NCBI GenBank assembly: GCA_002110485.1
Contig: MOWL01000046.1
Coordinates: forward strand, 124,001-188,000
Reading direction: 5' to 3'
DNA: 64,000 nucleotides
From: Emergomyces orientalis
Lineage: Eukaryota > Ascomycota > Eurotiomycetes > Onygenales > Ajellomycetaceae
Part shown: positions 11,714-22,614 of the stretch, in pieces
Layout: each line of letters opens with the position of its first letter
Numbering within the stretch: position 1 is the stretch's first letter
The notes under the pieces: generated by a model
Database searches by the model: none
What the model was told of the DNA's origin: nothing
What the model saw: the letters and a program-made list of their open reading frames with translations, nothing else
Position numbers and translations under genes: made by a program

Positions 11714-14700
11714 TCATTTTGGTACACCACCGCGACCTCCTACAGCTCCCACAGCCTCCAGCTGCGCTGCACTGACATGGACTTTAGGCAATGGCCGCCC
11801 TTTGACCGATGGCTGGCTCACGAATTTGATCTCTGCCAAGTAGCTCAAGTATCTGCCCACGTCTTCTCTGCTGATGCCATAGCCCGCACTTTCGTCTACG
11901 CCGGTCCATTTCTCGGCATCAGCCTTCAGAATATTGACGGCATTTCTGTCATCGAGCTCGGGAGCTCGAGTGGTGGCCGGGAGATCATTGACGCAGAAGT
12001 GGTAGAGAGGCATCAGTGCGTGTTGTTCTTGATCCTTCTCTGGACCACCAGCCGAGATATATTTCTCTAGCTCATCCTTCCAGATGTCATAGTCGACTTC
12101 GGGAACTTTATAGCCATAGAACTCAAGAAGGGAGAGGTATTCGTTCATACGGAGCCGTGGGTGACCGGTGACATGGACGACATGTACGCCCCCTGGGAGA
12201 GGGTTGAGCGCAGAAGCCACAACCACACGAGCGACATGCTTTACCGGGACAGAGTTGACGGTGTTGATGATTCGTGGCCGGCTAGATAATTGAATACAGC
12301 CTTTTAGCATACGAATCAAGAAGTCATCCGTATTGCAGACACCGGTCTCAGCGTCGCCTAAGATGTATCCAGGTCGAACCACAGAGCCCAGGAGGCCTCT
12401 CTTTCCAGCTGCACGGACGAGCTGCTCAGATACCCATTTCGTTTGGCCGTAACCAGTTCCAAGGCCAGTTCGACTGCCTTCCATGTCATCGTCTTCTGAA
12501 ATAGCATCCCGGCCAGTGCTAAGGTATTGATCTGAGAGTTTAACATAGTGATCCGTGTCAAGTACACTCGTGGAGCTGACAAATGTGAACATCTTTGGTT
12601 TTCCTTCGTTGCAAAGCCTCATAGTGTCAATCGTGGAGAGGACATTTGAGGCCATCATATCGTTGTATCTTCGAACCCAGTGGACCGAGGCGCCATTGTG
12701 GATCACCAGATCGACTTCCTGGGCCAATGTCCGCCAAGTTCGTTGGTCAATGCCAAGTTGTGGTTTTGACAAATCTCCGACAACGAAGCGTAGTCGGCCT
12801 GCCCACTCCTCTTGCCATAAACCATAGCCCTGTAAGGATCTTCGAAGTCGATCAAGGGCAGCATTAGAGTCCTTTACGCTTCTCACATGGACAATCAGCT
12901 TGATGGTACGGCTAGTTCGCTCCAGGATATCCTTGATGATGTAAGAGCCTAAAAAGCCAGTTGCACCAGTAAGAAAGACTGTAGGCTGAGAGGAGTTGCG
13001 GATAGCTTCTGGGTCCGCTGTTTGATATGTAGCTGGCATTTGCTTGAGGAGTTCATCTAGGGACTTGGAATAGATGGAGTCTTTCTCTTCTTCCGCAGCG
13101 GCGCCTGCCTTGATGACGCCATTCTTAATGTTGAGCTGTTTATCAACTTGGGCACTAAATCCCCCAAGGCTTGGGTATTCGTACAGTGTATTTATCGAGA
13201 CATTTGCACCCATTTCTTTGCGGATGGTCAGTAGCATCTGTTGAGCCAAGATGCTGTGGCCTCCAAGATCGAAGAAGTCGTTCTGGGGAGTAATGGTTTT
13301 TGCGTTCAGGCCGCGAATGAGGTCGGCCCATTTCGTTGCAACAGTTCGCTCCGTCTCGGACATCGCCTCCCATCTCTTCAAGTCTTCAGAGGAAGCAGGC
13401 TCAGATTGTTCTGCGATATCTGGGAATGGGAGCTTCTGCTTATCTACTTTCCCATTAGGGTTAAGGGGTAGCTTGTTGAGGACAATGAAAATTGTCGGGA
13501 CAGCGTAACTAGGTAAGCGACCTTTCAAATGATCCCGTACCTCCGTTTGCATCCTTCTGAACCGTTTGTTATAGATAATTGCTGGGCCAATATCGGTTCC
13601 TTCGTCCTCGATATCTTCAAGGCCTTGATCCTTGAGCCATTGTGGCCACTCCTTCAGCTCCGGGACTATATAACTGGCAAGTGTTGGCTCCTCATATCTG
13701 TCTCTCCGGACAAGAGTCTTGCAGTCCCTGATTAAAGGGTGTTGGCGCAAATTATTGTCAATATCATTGAGCTCGATTCGGAAACCGCGGATTTTGACTT
13801 GGTCGTCGGCACGACCGGTGCACTCCACATCCCCCGTCTCCAGGTATTTACCGAGGTCACCAGTCCGGTAAAGTCTATCCCTTGGACCAAGGTAGTACTT
13901 CCTCCACGGTTCACCTTTGGCGTTCTTCTTGTCAGCTTCAACCCACTTCTCGTTATCCACAAACCAGTTCATTAGGAATTTTTGGTCGTTCATTGCCTGA
14001 TCCCCCTTGTAACCCTCCGCAAGACCAGCAGCACGGACGTAGATCTCTCCCACTTCTCCAACCTGACATAACTTTGTTCGATCTTCTCGATTGACTGCCA
14101 GGAGTTGAACATCCTTCATGCCCTTCCCAGCTGGTACGGTATCCTTCAGTTTGTCCAAGTAATTAGGGTCCTTCGCCCGGCTCGGTATTTCATAGTAACT
14201 TACTGCACGCTGCGTTTCGGTGGTCCCATACATGTTGACTATGTTGACATTAACTGCAAGATCTCTCAAACTCCTACAGTCTCTCGTAGTCAAAACGTCG
14301 CCAACGAAAAACGCTCTATCTAATGATGGAAATTTTGCTGAAGCACCACCAACGAGAATCTGACCCATAGCCGGTGTTAAATGAGTAACTGTGGGCTCGT
14401 GTTCACTCATCCATTCTGCAAGCCTCTCATGTTGGATATCCTCCTTGGAGGGAACCAACAATTGTGCTCCCAGATAGAGAGGGGTGAAAATATCTCTTTG
14501 CACGGGATCATGTGCAATTCCTGAAAGGAGAGTAAATCGGCTCTCTGAAGTAAGCTCGAACCTCTCAGCCATCCAGCCAAAATACCGGGCTAAACTGAAA
14601 TGACGCCCAAGAACACCTTTGGGTCTTCCTTCACTGCCAGAGGTGAAGGAGAGCGTGGGATTACTGTCAGGCCCCACAAGTGCATCTGGAGGGGAAGAAG

Positions 14701-15339
14701 CCTTCGATCTGACTTGGGCAAAGATATCTTGGCTTTCAATCTCACCCCCGGACAAAAACCCATTGTCGTGAATACGTAATGACGGGACTTCAGCTTTCAG
14801 CTTTAGCTCGTCATCGATATATTTTCGCACAGTTGGTGCCAAAGGGCCGGCCTCGTCAGTTGCTCTAGCAATATTAACCAGTGCGCAAGGTTGTGAGACT
14901 TCCAGATATATTTGTTGCCTGGCTGGCGGGTAAGCGGGATCGAGGATGCTCATAGTTGCTGCAGACATCTAAGGTAATGGGAGTGAGTATATCAATTGCC
15001 TCGATAAAAGTAGCCAAAAATAACAAATATATATATATAAGGAATTAGGCATACCAGAGTTCCCATGATGCTGACAACTAAGTCAACAGACCGGTGCGCC
15101 CAGATCATCACGACATCCCCATTGGTAACTCCAGCATCGTGCAGGTAATGTGCGAGAGTATTTGATGCCTCATAGATTTGTCTGTAGGTGAATCTCCTTT
15201 CCGGAGCTTCGGACGACTTCGTTTCTACCACACATACTCTATCTGGGTATTTCTTTGCATTCTCGACGAAATGCGACTGGATGGACCCGACGTAACCCGA
15301 CCAGTCCAGGTCAACGGTGGGGTCGGGTAATTCCACCAT
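11714..15339 (-). CDS. lys2: alpha-aminoadipate reductase (Lys2, large subunit), short form
   Basis: Enzyme of fungal lysine synthesis that adenylates alpha-aminoadipate, loads it on a carrier domain and reduces it to the semialdehyde. It needs a phosphopantetheinyl transferase (Lys5/NpgA type). Two exons, 15339-15055 and 14968-11714, give 1179 aa. The adenylation domain has LSFTSGSEGRPKGVLGRH, MYGTTETQRAVSYYE (near residue 344) and RLYRTGDLGKY followed by GRADDQVKIRGFRIEL. The carrier motif DFFDLGGHSIL places the pantetheine serine near residue 664. The reductase domain has FLTGATGFLGSY (about 764) and the YGQTKW active-site motif (about 936). Length is about 210 aa below yeast Lys2 (1392 aa): the N-terminal region before LPDPT is absent and no frame for it is visible upstream. 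It is divergent from the USP-like gene. Confidence 0.93.
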
Positions 15340-16160
15340 TGTGAGATGGAGTCTAGGAATTGATGTCCAAATTCTTGAGAATACAAAAGACGAGAGTCCG
15401 TTGGCCTAGTAGATCACCGACCAAATCAATATCTTCGTGCGATCGTGTACCGCGAGTTCATGTTGTCAATTGGACTTACTGAATCAAAAAAAAAAAAAAA
15501 AAAAAAGCCAGAAGTTGCGGTATCGGCGAAGAGTCATACTTCGAGATGACTAAGCACCATATATTCTACTCACGATTACAGGCTGTTAAGCCCTCGAAGT
15601 CTTCTTGTTAGTTCGACCTTCGAATTCGATTGAATTATACGAATAATGAGTATCCGGGATGCATTGATTTAAACCATCAATGCTTTGTGTTTCTAAATAT
15701 GTCTCCCTGTCAAAGGCAGGATTGTTTCCTATAGCTAACAGAATGATCTGTGCTTGATAGAATCATTGTTCCACCGTTTCAACCGCGAAATGCCCGAAAC
15801 ATGGAGATAAAGGATTATATGTTTGTACGGCAATCGCGGAGTGCACGATGCCATTCATGCCGTAGTTAGGCATCACCCGGAGTGCAATGAGTGTTTCAAG
15901 GAATTTTTGGGAAGGTGCCCTTCTGATGTCGGATGCTCCCATTTAAGTCCCTTTGCATCCTCCGCCATGCTCTCTACCATTTCAATCATTTTGTGACTTC
16001 TCAGCTCTTCGTGGGATACTACCCATTTTCTTTTGGCATTGCTTGTTCCCGGAATGGGCCTTGGGTTTATTCTGTTCCTATTACTGAGTGGCTGTTGTTC
16101 AGTCTCATAATTGCCGAACACGAAAATTGCTTCAAAAAACTCACCCCTCCAGGTCTGAGC
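15340..16160. other. shared divergent promoter region, lys2 / USP-like gene
   Basis: About 820 bases between two divergently transcribed genes. It contains an A21 run at 15486-15506 and a Gcn4/CpcA-like core (separate entry). In the lys2 frame a stop lies about 65 bases upstream of the chosen start, so an N-terminal extension would need extra exons. None with the expected length is visible. Confidence 0.55.
15531..15537 (-). promoter_or_regulatory. candidate CpcA/Gcn4-type site upstream of lys2
   Basis: On the minus strand this reads ATGACTC, which contains the TGACTC core of the general amino-acid control element (full consensus TGACTCA). It lies about 190 bases upstream of the lys2 start codon. 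Lysine genes including LYS2 are known targets of this response in fungi. A single six-base match can occur by chance, so this is only a candidate. Confidence 0.3.
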
Positions 16161-17837
16161 ATGAGTTTGAAAGGGAAATCCCCAAAACAAACTAGAGGCG
16201 CTGGCCCCCAGGCAAATGTAGCGGAAATTGGCAAGGTAGATCTTTACTTCATCTGCCTTGTCAAGCTTTGAAAGATTCTAAGCCTCCGCTGATAATTTAT
16301 TCCACGTGGTGGAGCCAGGATTATGTGTCATCTCAATCCAGAGGACTGGCAAACGAAAACAGTATCCTTTGCTATCGCAACAGCATCCTCACATCTCTAC
16401 TGCATTCCCCAGTACTTGTGGAATGGCTACGACAGCACGTGTCGATATGCCGGCTTGAGACTGCCTTCGGCTGTCTGGCTTGTCACCTTGCTAAATTCGC
16501 CTGGAGTTATTTGTCAGCTGACACGACTCAGTCTGATCTAGATGAAGGTTTGTTACACATATGGGACGTGATCCAGTCGAATATAAAACACGAGGACCCC
16601 GACTGGTACTTCAATCAGCAAGACGCTGCAGAGTTTTTAACATCCTTGTTGGACTTTTTAAAAAACGAGCAAGATCAGGAGCATCTCCAAACCAGGTATA
16701 AGTAGGTGAGCAAATGTTAATGATTCAAGTATACGATTTGCTGATATTTCTACAAGGGGAGAAAACCGCCTTGGCGATATGTTGTGGACCTCTCTGGCGA
16801 TGAGACGGACCTGCCCAAAGTGCAGCGCAGTATATTCAGAGGATAGGAAATCGAGCATGCTTTATGCCCTTCCGCCACCCTTAAAACATCAAACAAGACA
16901 TATCGAGGAAGGCATCTCCCTCTATTTAGAAAATGAGGCGATGTTAGATTTGATGTGTTGGGAAAATGATTGCGGCGTCGCCGTATGTCCAGATGGCCGT
17001 GCCCATATTACCAGCGCCCCTGAAATCCTCATTGTCCAGATCGAACGGTATAAAACAATAGATGAGCAATCTGAGAAAGGGAAATCTGCGAAGCAGAAAG
17101 CTGTGAAAGTTTTTACCAACCTGACATTCCATGACAAGCTAGACCTCACATCCCATTATGATTCCTCTGGCTGTAGTATTGAAGAAAGACTTCAGTACCG
17201 CCTTGATTCAGTCATAGAGCATTCCGGCTGGGACGTTCATGGGGGGCACTTTATTACATTTGCACAAAATCCTAGTGGCCAATGGGTTGAGATTAACAAC
17301 GAAAGGGTACGAGCGGTCGACTTCGAAGAGGTTGCGCATGGCAATCGAGAATGTTACCAAACTCCATATATGCTTTTTTATTCCAGGTTGCCCTCAAAAT
17401 CACAGCCAGCTAGCACAGATTCAGGCCCCGAACATCATTACACTACCCAAAAAACACAATCTGGCGGAACAGGAGGCCCAAACAAAACCGATGGTGGAGA
17501 TGCAGAGCAATCAGATAGCAGTGTCCACGAAATTGATAAATCGCCTCCGAGTCCAGCTGACGACCCTGTGAACCAACCGCCCCGCAAAAGCCCCAGTGCT
17601 TCTACAACAATAAAAACCGAACGGCGTAAAGCACAAATAACGTTTCGGATTGCAACTTGCGATATGATAGTGGATGGAAATCTTCCAGCCGAAATAAAAT
17701 GCAGTTATAAACCTCGCGCACCAACCAAGACATCCGAAGGCCATTTTTCTAAAGCCAAAAAGCCGCGACAGAGGGATTACGACGCTGCAGAAGCTTCCGA
17801 TGCGGATGAAAATACAAATAGAGAACCAAAAGCTTGA
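16161..17837 (+). CDS. ubiquitin-specific protease (peptidase C19)-like protein
   Basis: Predicted deubiquitinase-fold protein of 522 aa. Exons 16161-16235, 16283-16695 and 16757-17837 join in frame with introns of 47 and 61 nt. The Cys box is present but divergent: GLANENSILCYRNSILTSLLHS places the candidate nucleophile at Cys55. The family norm is G-L-x-N-x-G-N-T-C-Y, so the usual GNT is replaced by a longer SIL sequence. The QQDAAEFLTSLLDFL helix is typical. Exon 3 has a CPKC knuckle (RRTCPKCS), then EILIVQIERY, and the His box DVHGGHFITF with His327, followed by WVEINNE and PYMLFYSR. The last ~150 residues are polar and low-complexity. Active-site residues are kept but the spacing around the Cys is odd, so activity is plausible, not certain. 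Substrate unknown. Confidence 0.8.
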
Positions 17838-18389
17838 TATTTATATTACCTGTTTGCTACACCATTTCATCAACCATCAACTGTTGGGCTCTCAGTGGTT
17901 TGTTTTGTTTTCTTTCGTCCCCCTGTTTTCAAAGGGGAGTGGTTGCATTCTGGATTTAATTTTGGCATGTAGAAGAGTTTCTTCTTTAATTGCTCTTTCT
18001 TTTTGAGTAGAACACATCCCTTATGTAGCCTATGTATTATCCATCCTAAACGGTTTGTTTTTTGTTCTATTGTGGAGTTGGATGCTGCGGAGAGCGTCTC
18101 CGCCCATCCGAAGGATCATACACCTGTTAGACATAAATAGATCACGAATATATATACGCAAATCGGCTACTTTTATTGGAATTTATCATGTTAATACCGA
18201 ATTATTTTGCTATGATTACCCAGCTAGTTGTTGGAGCCCTGCAGATTAAAGGGGAGGTATTTATCATAATCACACCCCACAGTTAAACTCTCAGCAGATG
18301 GAAACATTTCATCAACCACTACAACCACCCCGATATCAGATTCCCATATTCCCGGTTTTATTTAATTTATTTTAAAAAGTATAAAAACA
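17838..18389. other. spacer between USP-like and SWIM genes
   Basis: About 550 bases holding the 3' region of the first gene and the promoter of the second, which are in the same direction. I saw no further coding signal. Confidence 0.55.
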
Positions 18390-19310
18390 ATGGAAGCCCC
18401 GCTCCCAAGCACCCCTCAATTCATAACCTCAATAATCCATCAGCTGTCTAAATTCCATCAACCCCCATCCCGACCTCCAGACCAGAACAACAGCACCCAG
18501 TATCAACGTCACCACATTCCACCCACGGAAGCAAATAACAACAACAACAACAACTCACTCACCCAACTCCCTACACCCCTCCTCTCAAAAGTAAAAACCC
18601 TCCTCTTAACACTGCACTGCCTCTTCCCCAACGAACTACTTCTAGCTCTTGATATCCTAGACCGGAAGGGGATAAGGAGGTATGATAATTCTAATCATAA
18701 ACACGGATCGGATGTGACAGCAGATGATGAGCAACGGCAGCATGGAGGAGGTGTGGACGGCGGGATATACTTCGTCTTCTCCTCGCCTTCTTCGTCATCT
18801 TCTTCTGGAATGAATACAACAAGACCCAATAACAACAGCAATAATAATAACCCTGCAAAAACTCACCTCGTCTGCTTAAATGCCTGGAACTGCTCCTGTC
18901 CCGCCTTCGCCCTAGCTGCATATCGACACGTGGATTCTCCTCAAACTACAGCAGAGGCACAAAACAGCACTGGTGGTGGTGGTGAAGAGGGAGGAAATGA
19001 CCTCCTTCCCGCTCCGCCTCCTCGTCATATATACAATGACAATGAATACAGCGAAGATGACGATAATTCCCACAGCGGAAACAATCCCCCATCTACATCC
19101 ACATCCCCATTCTTATTTGGAGGCACGTTAACCAGAAATTCGATGAAGAATATGCACTACGGGACGCCCGTGTGTAAGCATCTCCTTGCCTGTTTGTTGG
19201 GGAGCCAATGTCCGGCGTTGTTTGGTGGTGGTGTTAAGAGTGTTTATGTAGGTGATGGCGTTGATGATGAGAGGGAATGGGAGGTGGCTGGGATGTTTGC
19301 CGCAACCTAG
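18390..19310 (+). CDS. SWIM zinc-finger protein (Sws1/Shu2-like)
   Basis: Intronless gene for a 306-aa protein with a SWIM-type zinc finger, the fold defining the Sws1/Shu2 family that works with Rad51 paralogues in homologous recombination. The zinc ligands read as Cys168 and Cys170 in WNCSCPAF, then Cys262 and His264 in PVCKHLLACLLG. About 90 residues of Gly-, Asn- and acid-rich filler separate the two halves, much more than in most SWIM domains. Before the finger, LLSKVKTLLLTLHCLFPNEL forms a helical block also seen in this family. The N-terminus and residues 47-55 and 149-154 contain Asn runs. The family is well supported by the CxCx(n)CxH pattern; a role in the Shu complex is an inference. 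It is convergent with rpn8. Confidence 0.78.
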   Translation: MEAPLPSTPQFITSIIHQLSKFHQPPSRPPDQNNSTQYQRHHIPPTEANNNNNNNSLTQLPTPLLSKVKTLLLTLHCLFPNELLLALDILDRKGIRRYDNSNHKHGSDVTADDEQRQHGGGVDGGIYFVFSSPSSSSSSGMNTTRPNNNSNNNNPAKTHLVCLNAWNCSCPAFALAAYRHVDSPQTTAEAQNSTGGGGEEGGNDLLPAPPPRHIYNDNEYSEDDDNSHSGNNPPSTSTSPFLFGGTLTRNSMKNMHYGTPVCKHLLACLLGSQCPALFGGGVKSVYVGDGVDDEREWEVAGMFAAT

Positions 19311-20159
19311 GTTTTTGATATTGATATTGATATTGATATTGATATTGAGGAAAGAGGAATAGGGTGGGGCAGCGGGCAACGGGCAGGGGTAAGGGCGGGG
19401 ATGGAAATCTTTTTCATTTCCCCCTTCTAAAATGTTAAAGGGATGGTTTGGAATATACATGATATTAGTTACGGTCTGGTGGTTCTACACTGGATAAGGG
19501 GGGGATAGGAGTTGCCTGAGGGAAAAGCGGCGGCATAGCAATGTGAGGTCATGATAATGGTTGGGAAAACTGCAATTGGGGCACCATTACGAAGACTTGA
19601 TGTTCTAATAAGCTTCCGCCACCCCCTGCATCATATACAGAGAGCTACCCGATCAAAAGGTATTGACATCCTCCATCCCATCATATAGGATACATCCTCA
19701 TTGAAAAAGTACAGCTGAGGCTTAAAAAAACAAAGACCATCTGAAGTGATGAAGCCCCTCTGCCTTTCCCACAACCAGCGTCTTTTTTTTATTAGTATGG
19801 GCCCGTTTTTAATAACCACTTCAAGCTTTCTATCTGCTAAACCCATCTGCTGCCTGATGCCGACATTTGTCATGCGGGCATTTACAAGTAAACTTTGCTT
19901 TGCTTCACCCAGCCGCAGCAAAAGTGAAAGAGGGAGAGAGAGTATAAACTCTGATTCGTTTCATGGGGGTGTAATTTTACATGAATAGATATGCTGGGTG
20001 ACCAAAGAGTCAAGGCATGGAACGGAGGGGAGGGAGCTGAGTTAACCACTAGGCGAAAGAGAAAGGGGGTTGAGGGGGCATAAGGCGGGATAGATTGAAA
20101 AAAGAAAAGAAAGAAAGAGGCCAATAATAAATTTCGCCAGACAGAATTTTTTTTTTTTT
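19311..20159. other. 3' spacer between SWIM gene and rpn8
   Basis: About 850 bases between convergent genes. It begins with a hexanucleotide repeat and ends in a T-run (about 20147-20160) abutting the rpn8 stop codon. No gene seen. Confidence 0.55.
19315..19344. repeat. (TTGATA)5 hexanucleotide repeat
   Basis: Five perfect tandem copies begin within ten bases of the SWIM gene stop codon, inside its likely 3' UTR. Copy number is likely to vary between isolates. Confidence 0.9.
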
Positions 20160-21431
20160 TCATCCCTTCTTTTTCCCCTTCTCCTTTGTGCTCTCTTGGT
20201 CTTCTTTAGAATCACTGCTGGATGGTGACTTGGAATTTTTGATATTATTGGTGTTATTGTCATTGGGAGTTGTCGTCGTGCCATTCTTCTCCTCTTCCTT
20301 CTTCGCCTCTTGCTCCTCCTGCTGTTGGCGGTTCTGAATCTTGTTCTCAATCAGGTCGTGGAAAGCAGTAATGGCTCTGATCAAACTGCTAAGATAGATA
20401 GCCATAAGCTGGTCGTTGGTCTTGATGCTCATGGCACGTGCAAGCTCCGTGTTTTCGGTCTGCGGTTGCTCCGTTCCATTTGCTTGCGTGTTGTTTGCCT
20501 TGGGGGTAAAAAGATTGGGGAGGAGATTGAAGACGTCCTGGAGATTTCCGAGGATGGCGTGGTTGACGGGTAGGTCACCATCTAGCACTTTTTGTAAATA
20601 ATGACCGATATCCCGGAGTCGGAGATGGAGGCCTTGTAACGATTGTAGCTGGGATGTTATGCGGGTGGAGAGGGTGCCGACGGCAACGTCTCTTATGTCC
20701 CTTAGGAGGTGCTCAACGCCGATCTCTTCTGCTTCCTCAGCTTCGATTATGGAAGGGGTATGGACAAATGTTTTGGATGTGGTGGTTCCGTCCTTTTTGT
20801 ACGGGAGCGTATTAGCGCAAATTTACAATATGATGAAATGCGAACGGTGGAAATAAAAGCAGCGCACTTACATCTTTAATCTCTTCAACAGCAAAGTAGG
20901 CATCGGTAGGTACGCCAACCTCCTTTGGCTGCACGTCAATGATGACTAGTAAAGGATTTGGGGTGTATCGTTTGAAAAGCTCATTGATCTCCAGATCAGC
21001 TGCTCTGAGCTTGGGACCCGAGTGATACCATCCGATAAGCTTCTCGCGAGCGTTAATCTTCTTAAACATATCATTCATGGACTCGACAAAGTTGTGGTCT
21101 AAGAACCAGACAGAAGGATCCTTGTCGTCTTCCTCAAAAGGCACTATATAGTCGCATCTTTGTATTTAGCAGAGGTATGAACGGAAAAGATAAACCTATA
21201 AAAGAGACAGAGCCAGAAAGTGAGTGTGATAAGGGGGATTTACATACCAGCAAAGCTGTTCGAAACCCTAACATTATTTCCATCATTCTGGCCTAGCAGC
21301 ACTCCGACTACCCGCCTTCTCGTTCCCTTTGCTGAACGTCCGTAGTGATCTGCGACTGAGAGGAGGACTAATGGGGCGACAGAGACAGTACGTGTCACCA
21401 TGGACAAGGTGTCTGCGGTGGTGGCAGGCAT
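20160..21431 (-). CDS. rpn8: 26S proteasome regulatory subunit Rpn8
   Basis: Non-catalytic MPN-domain subunit of the proteasome lid; with Rpn11 it forms the dimer that positions deubiquitination. It has 362 aa from three exons: 21431-21248, 21143-20872 and 20792-20160. The MPN domain runs from VAPLVLLSVADHYGRSAKGT through RRVVGVLLGQNDG, FVESMNDMFKKINAREKLIG and WYHSGPKLRAADLEINELF. The metal-binding HxH...D set of Rpn11 is missing, as expected for Rpn8. The helical C-terminal half (LRDIRDVAVGTLSTRITSQL, GNLQDVFNLLPNLF, SIKTNDQLMAIYLSSLIRAI) makes the lid contacts. The tail from about residue 310 is a Lys/Glu/Asn/Ser-rich disordered extension. The start was chosen because MPATTADT leads directly into the conserved domain. 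It is divergent from adk1. Confidence 0.96.
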
Positions 21432-22614
21432 GCTGGGTTAGAAGGAGAGGTATATGGGCAACCCAGCAGCGAAAAGAAACAAGGGGAACAAGAATTGAGG
21501 GATAGTCGTGGGGAGAAATTAACACACTGCTTTTGCTGGAGTTGTTTTGGTCTGGGATCCTTTCGAAGCTCTCTTTTGTCTCTCTCCTCTGCTGGAGAGA
21601 GCAACCTGGTGATGCTGACTAAACCTGCACTAAGAATCTGTGGCTGGTGGAAACTTGTTGTGTGGGGCTTGGATACGTTTGCACCGTGACCAGACAGCTC
21701 AAAAGAAATAAAATATCTCCAGCCTCAATTGCCGCGGCACGAAGAGATGGGGATCAGATATAGAGTAGAACACAGAGAGAAACGGAGAGATTAGTAAAAT
21801 ATAATATGCAAAATCTAGCTATTGGTAATTGAGTAGAAACAAGTAGAAAAAAGGAGACATCTAAAACAACAGTATTTTCCATATATTTGTGTTGAAAGAT
21901 AACCTAACAGAACAGAATCCCAGCTCGGCCTTTCATCTCATGTTCTTGTCTCTTGCTTCAGCGCCTCTGGACGAACGCAAAGAAATCCTGGCCAAGGGGT
22001 GCGAGGGAGCGAAGGGTTACAGAGGCGCTGACCAGATCTTCGGCAATAATGTCGCGATAAGTGTGGATCCTCCAGGTGTGCCTTTTTCTAGTCTGGTGCC
22101 TGGCGTGGTAACCGGGCCTATTTCTTTTAGTTCTCTCTGGCAGAAAAAAAAAAAAAAATACTTTCGCGGGTAGCCAGCCAGCTCTCAGGCTCTCAGGCGC
22201 TCTCAGCTCTCTCTCTCACCTCGGCCGTGCGGGAAGAAGCTTTGGCGGTTCTTGGTTCGTTCCCATCCCAACTCACGGTTTTGTCGTGTTTCTTGGCCCA
22301 TCAGAAACCTCAATTCCCTCGCCCGGTGTAAAATAAAATAAAAAAGGAATAAATAAAACCTCCAATTCCACCTCTACTCTCTCTACTACTTACATTAATA
22401 CCTACTTAACCTACACCACACATCTCCAACAACAAAACAACAACAATCCTCCCGTCTCGTTCCTTTCCTTTGTCGAAAACCGAGCGACTAGCGGACCTTG
22501 GTCAAGTCGGCTGTTTTCCGTTCCCTCCAAACGGCGCACCCCCCCCCCCCCCCAAATCTCAATACCCCATCTCCATCTCCAATTCCCATCTCTCCCTTCA
22601 TCTCATTCCACACA
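21432..22614. other. divergent promoter region rpn8 / adk1
   Basis: About 1.2 kb between divergent housekeeping genes. The adk1-proximal 400 bases are CT-rich with a C-run at about 22541-22553, fitting a pyrimidine-rich promoter/5' leader. No coding sequence recognised. Confidence 0.6.

Noticed and set aside
22498..22614. Upstream in-frame extension of adenylate kinase
   Set aside because: It starts at TTG, runs through a poly-C leader and adds a Pro/Ser stretch unlike the family; ATG 22615 has better context.
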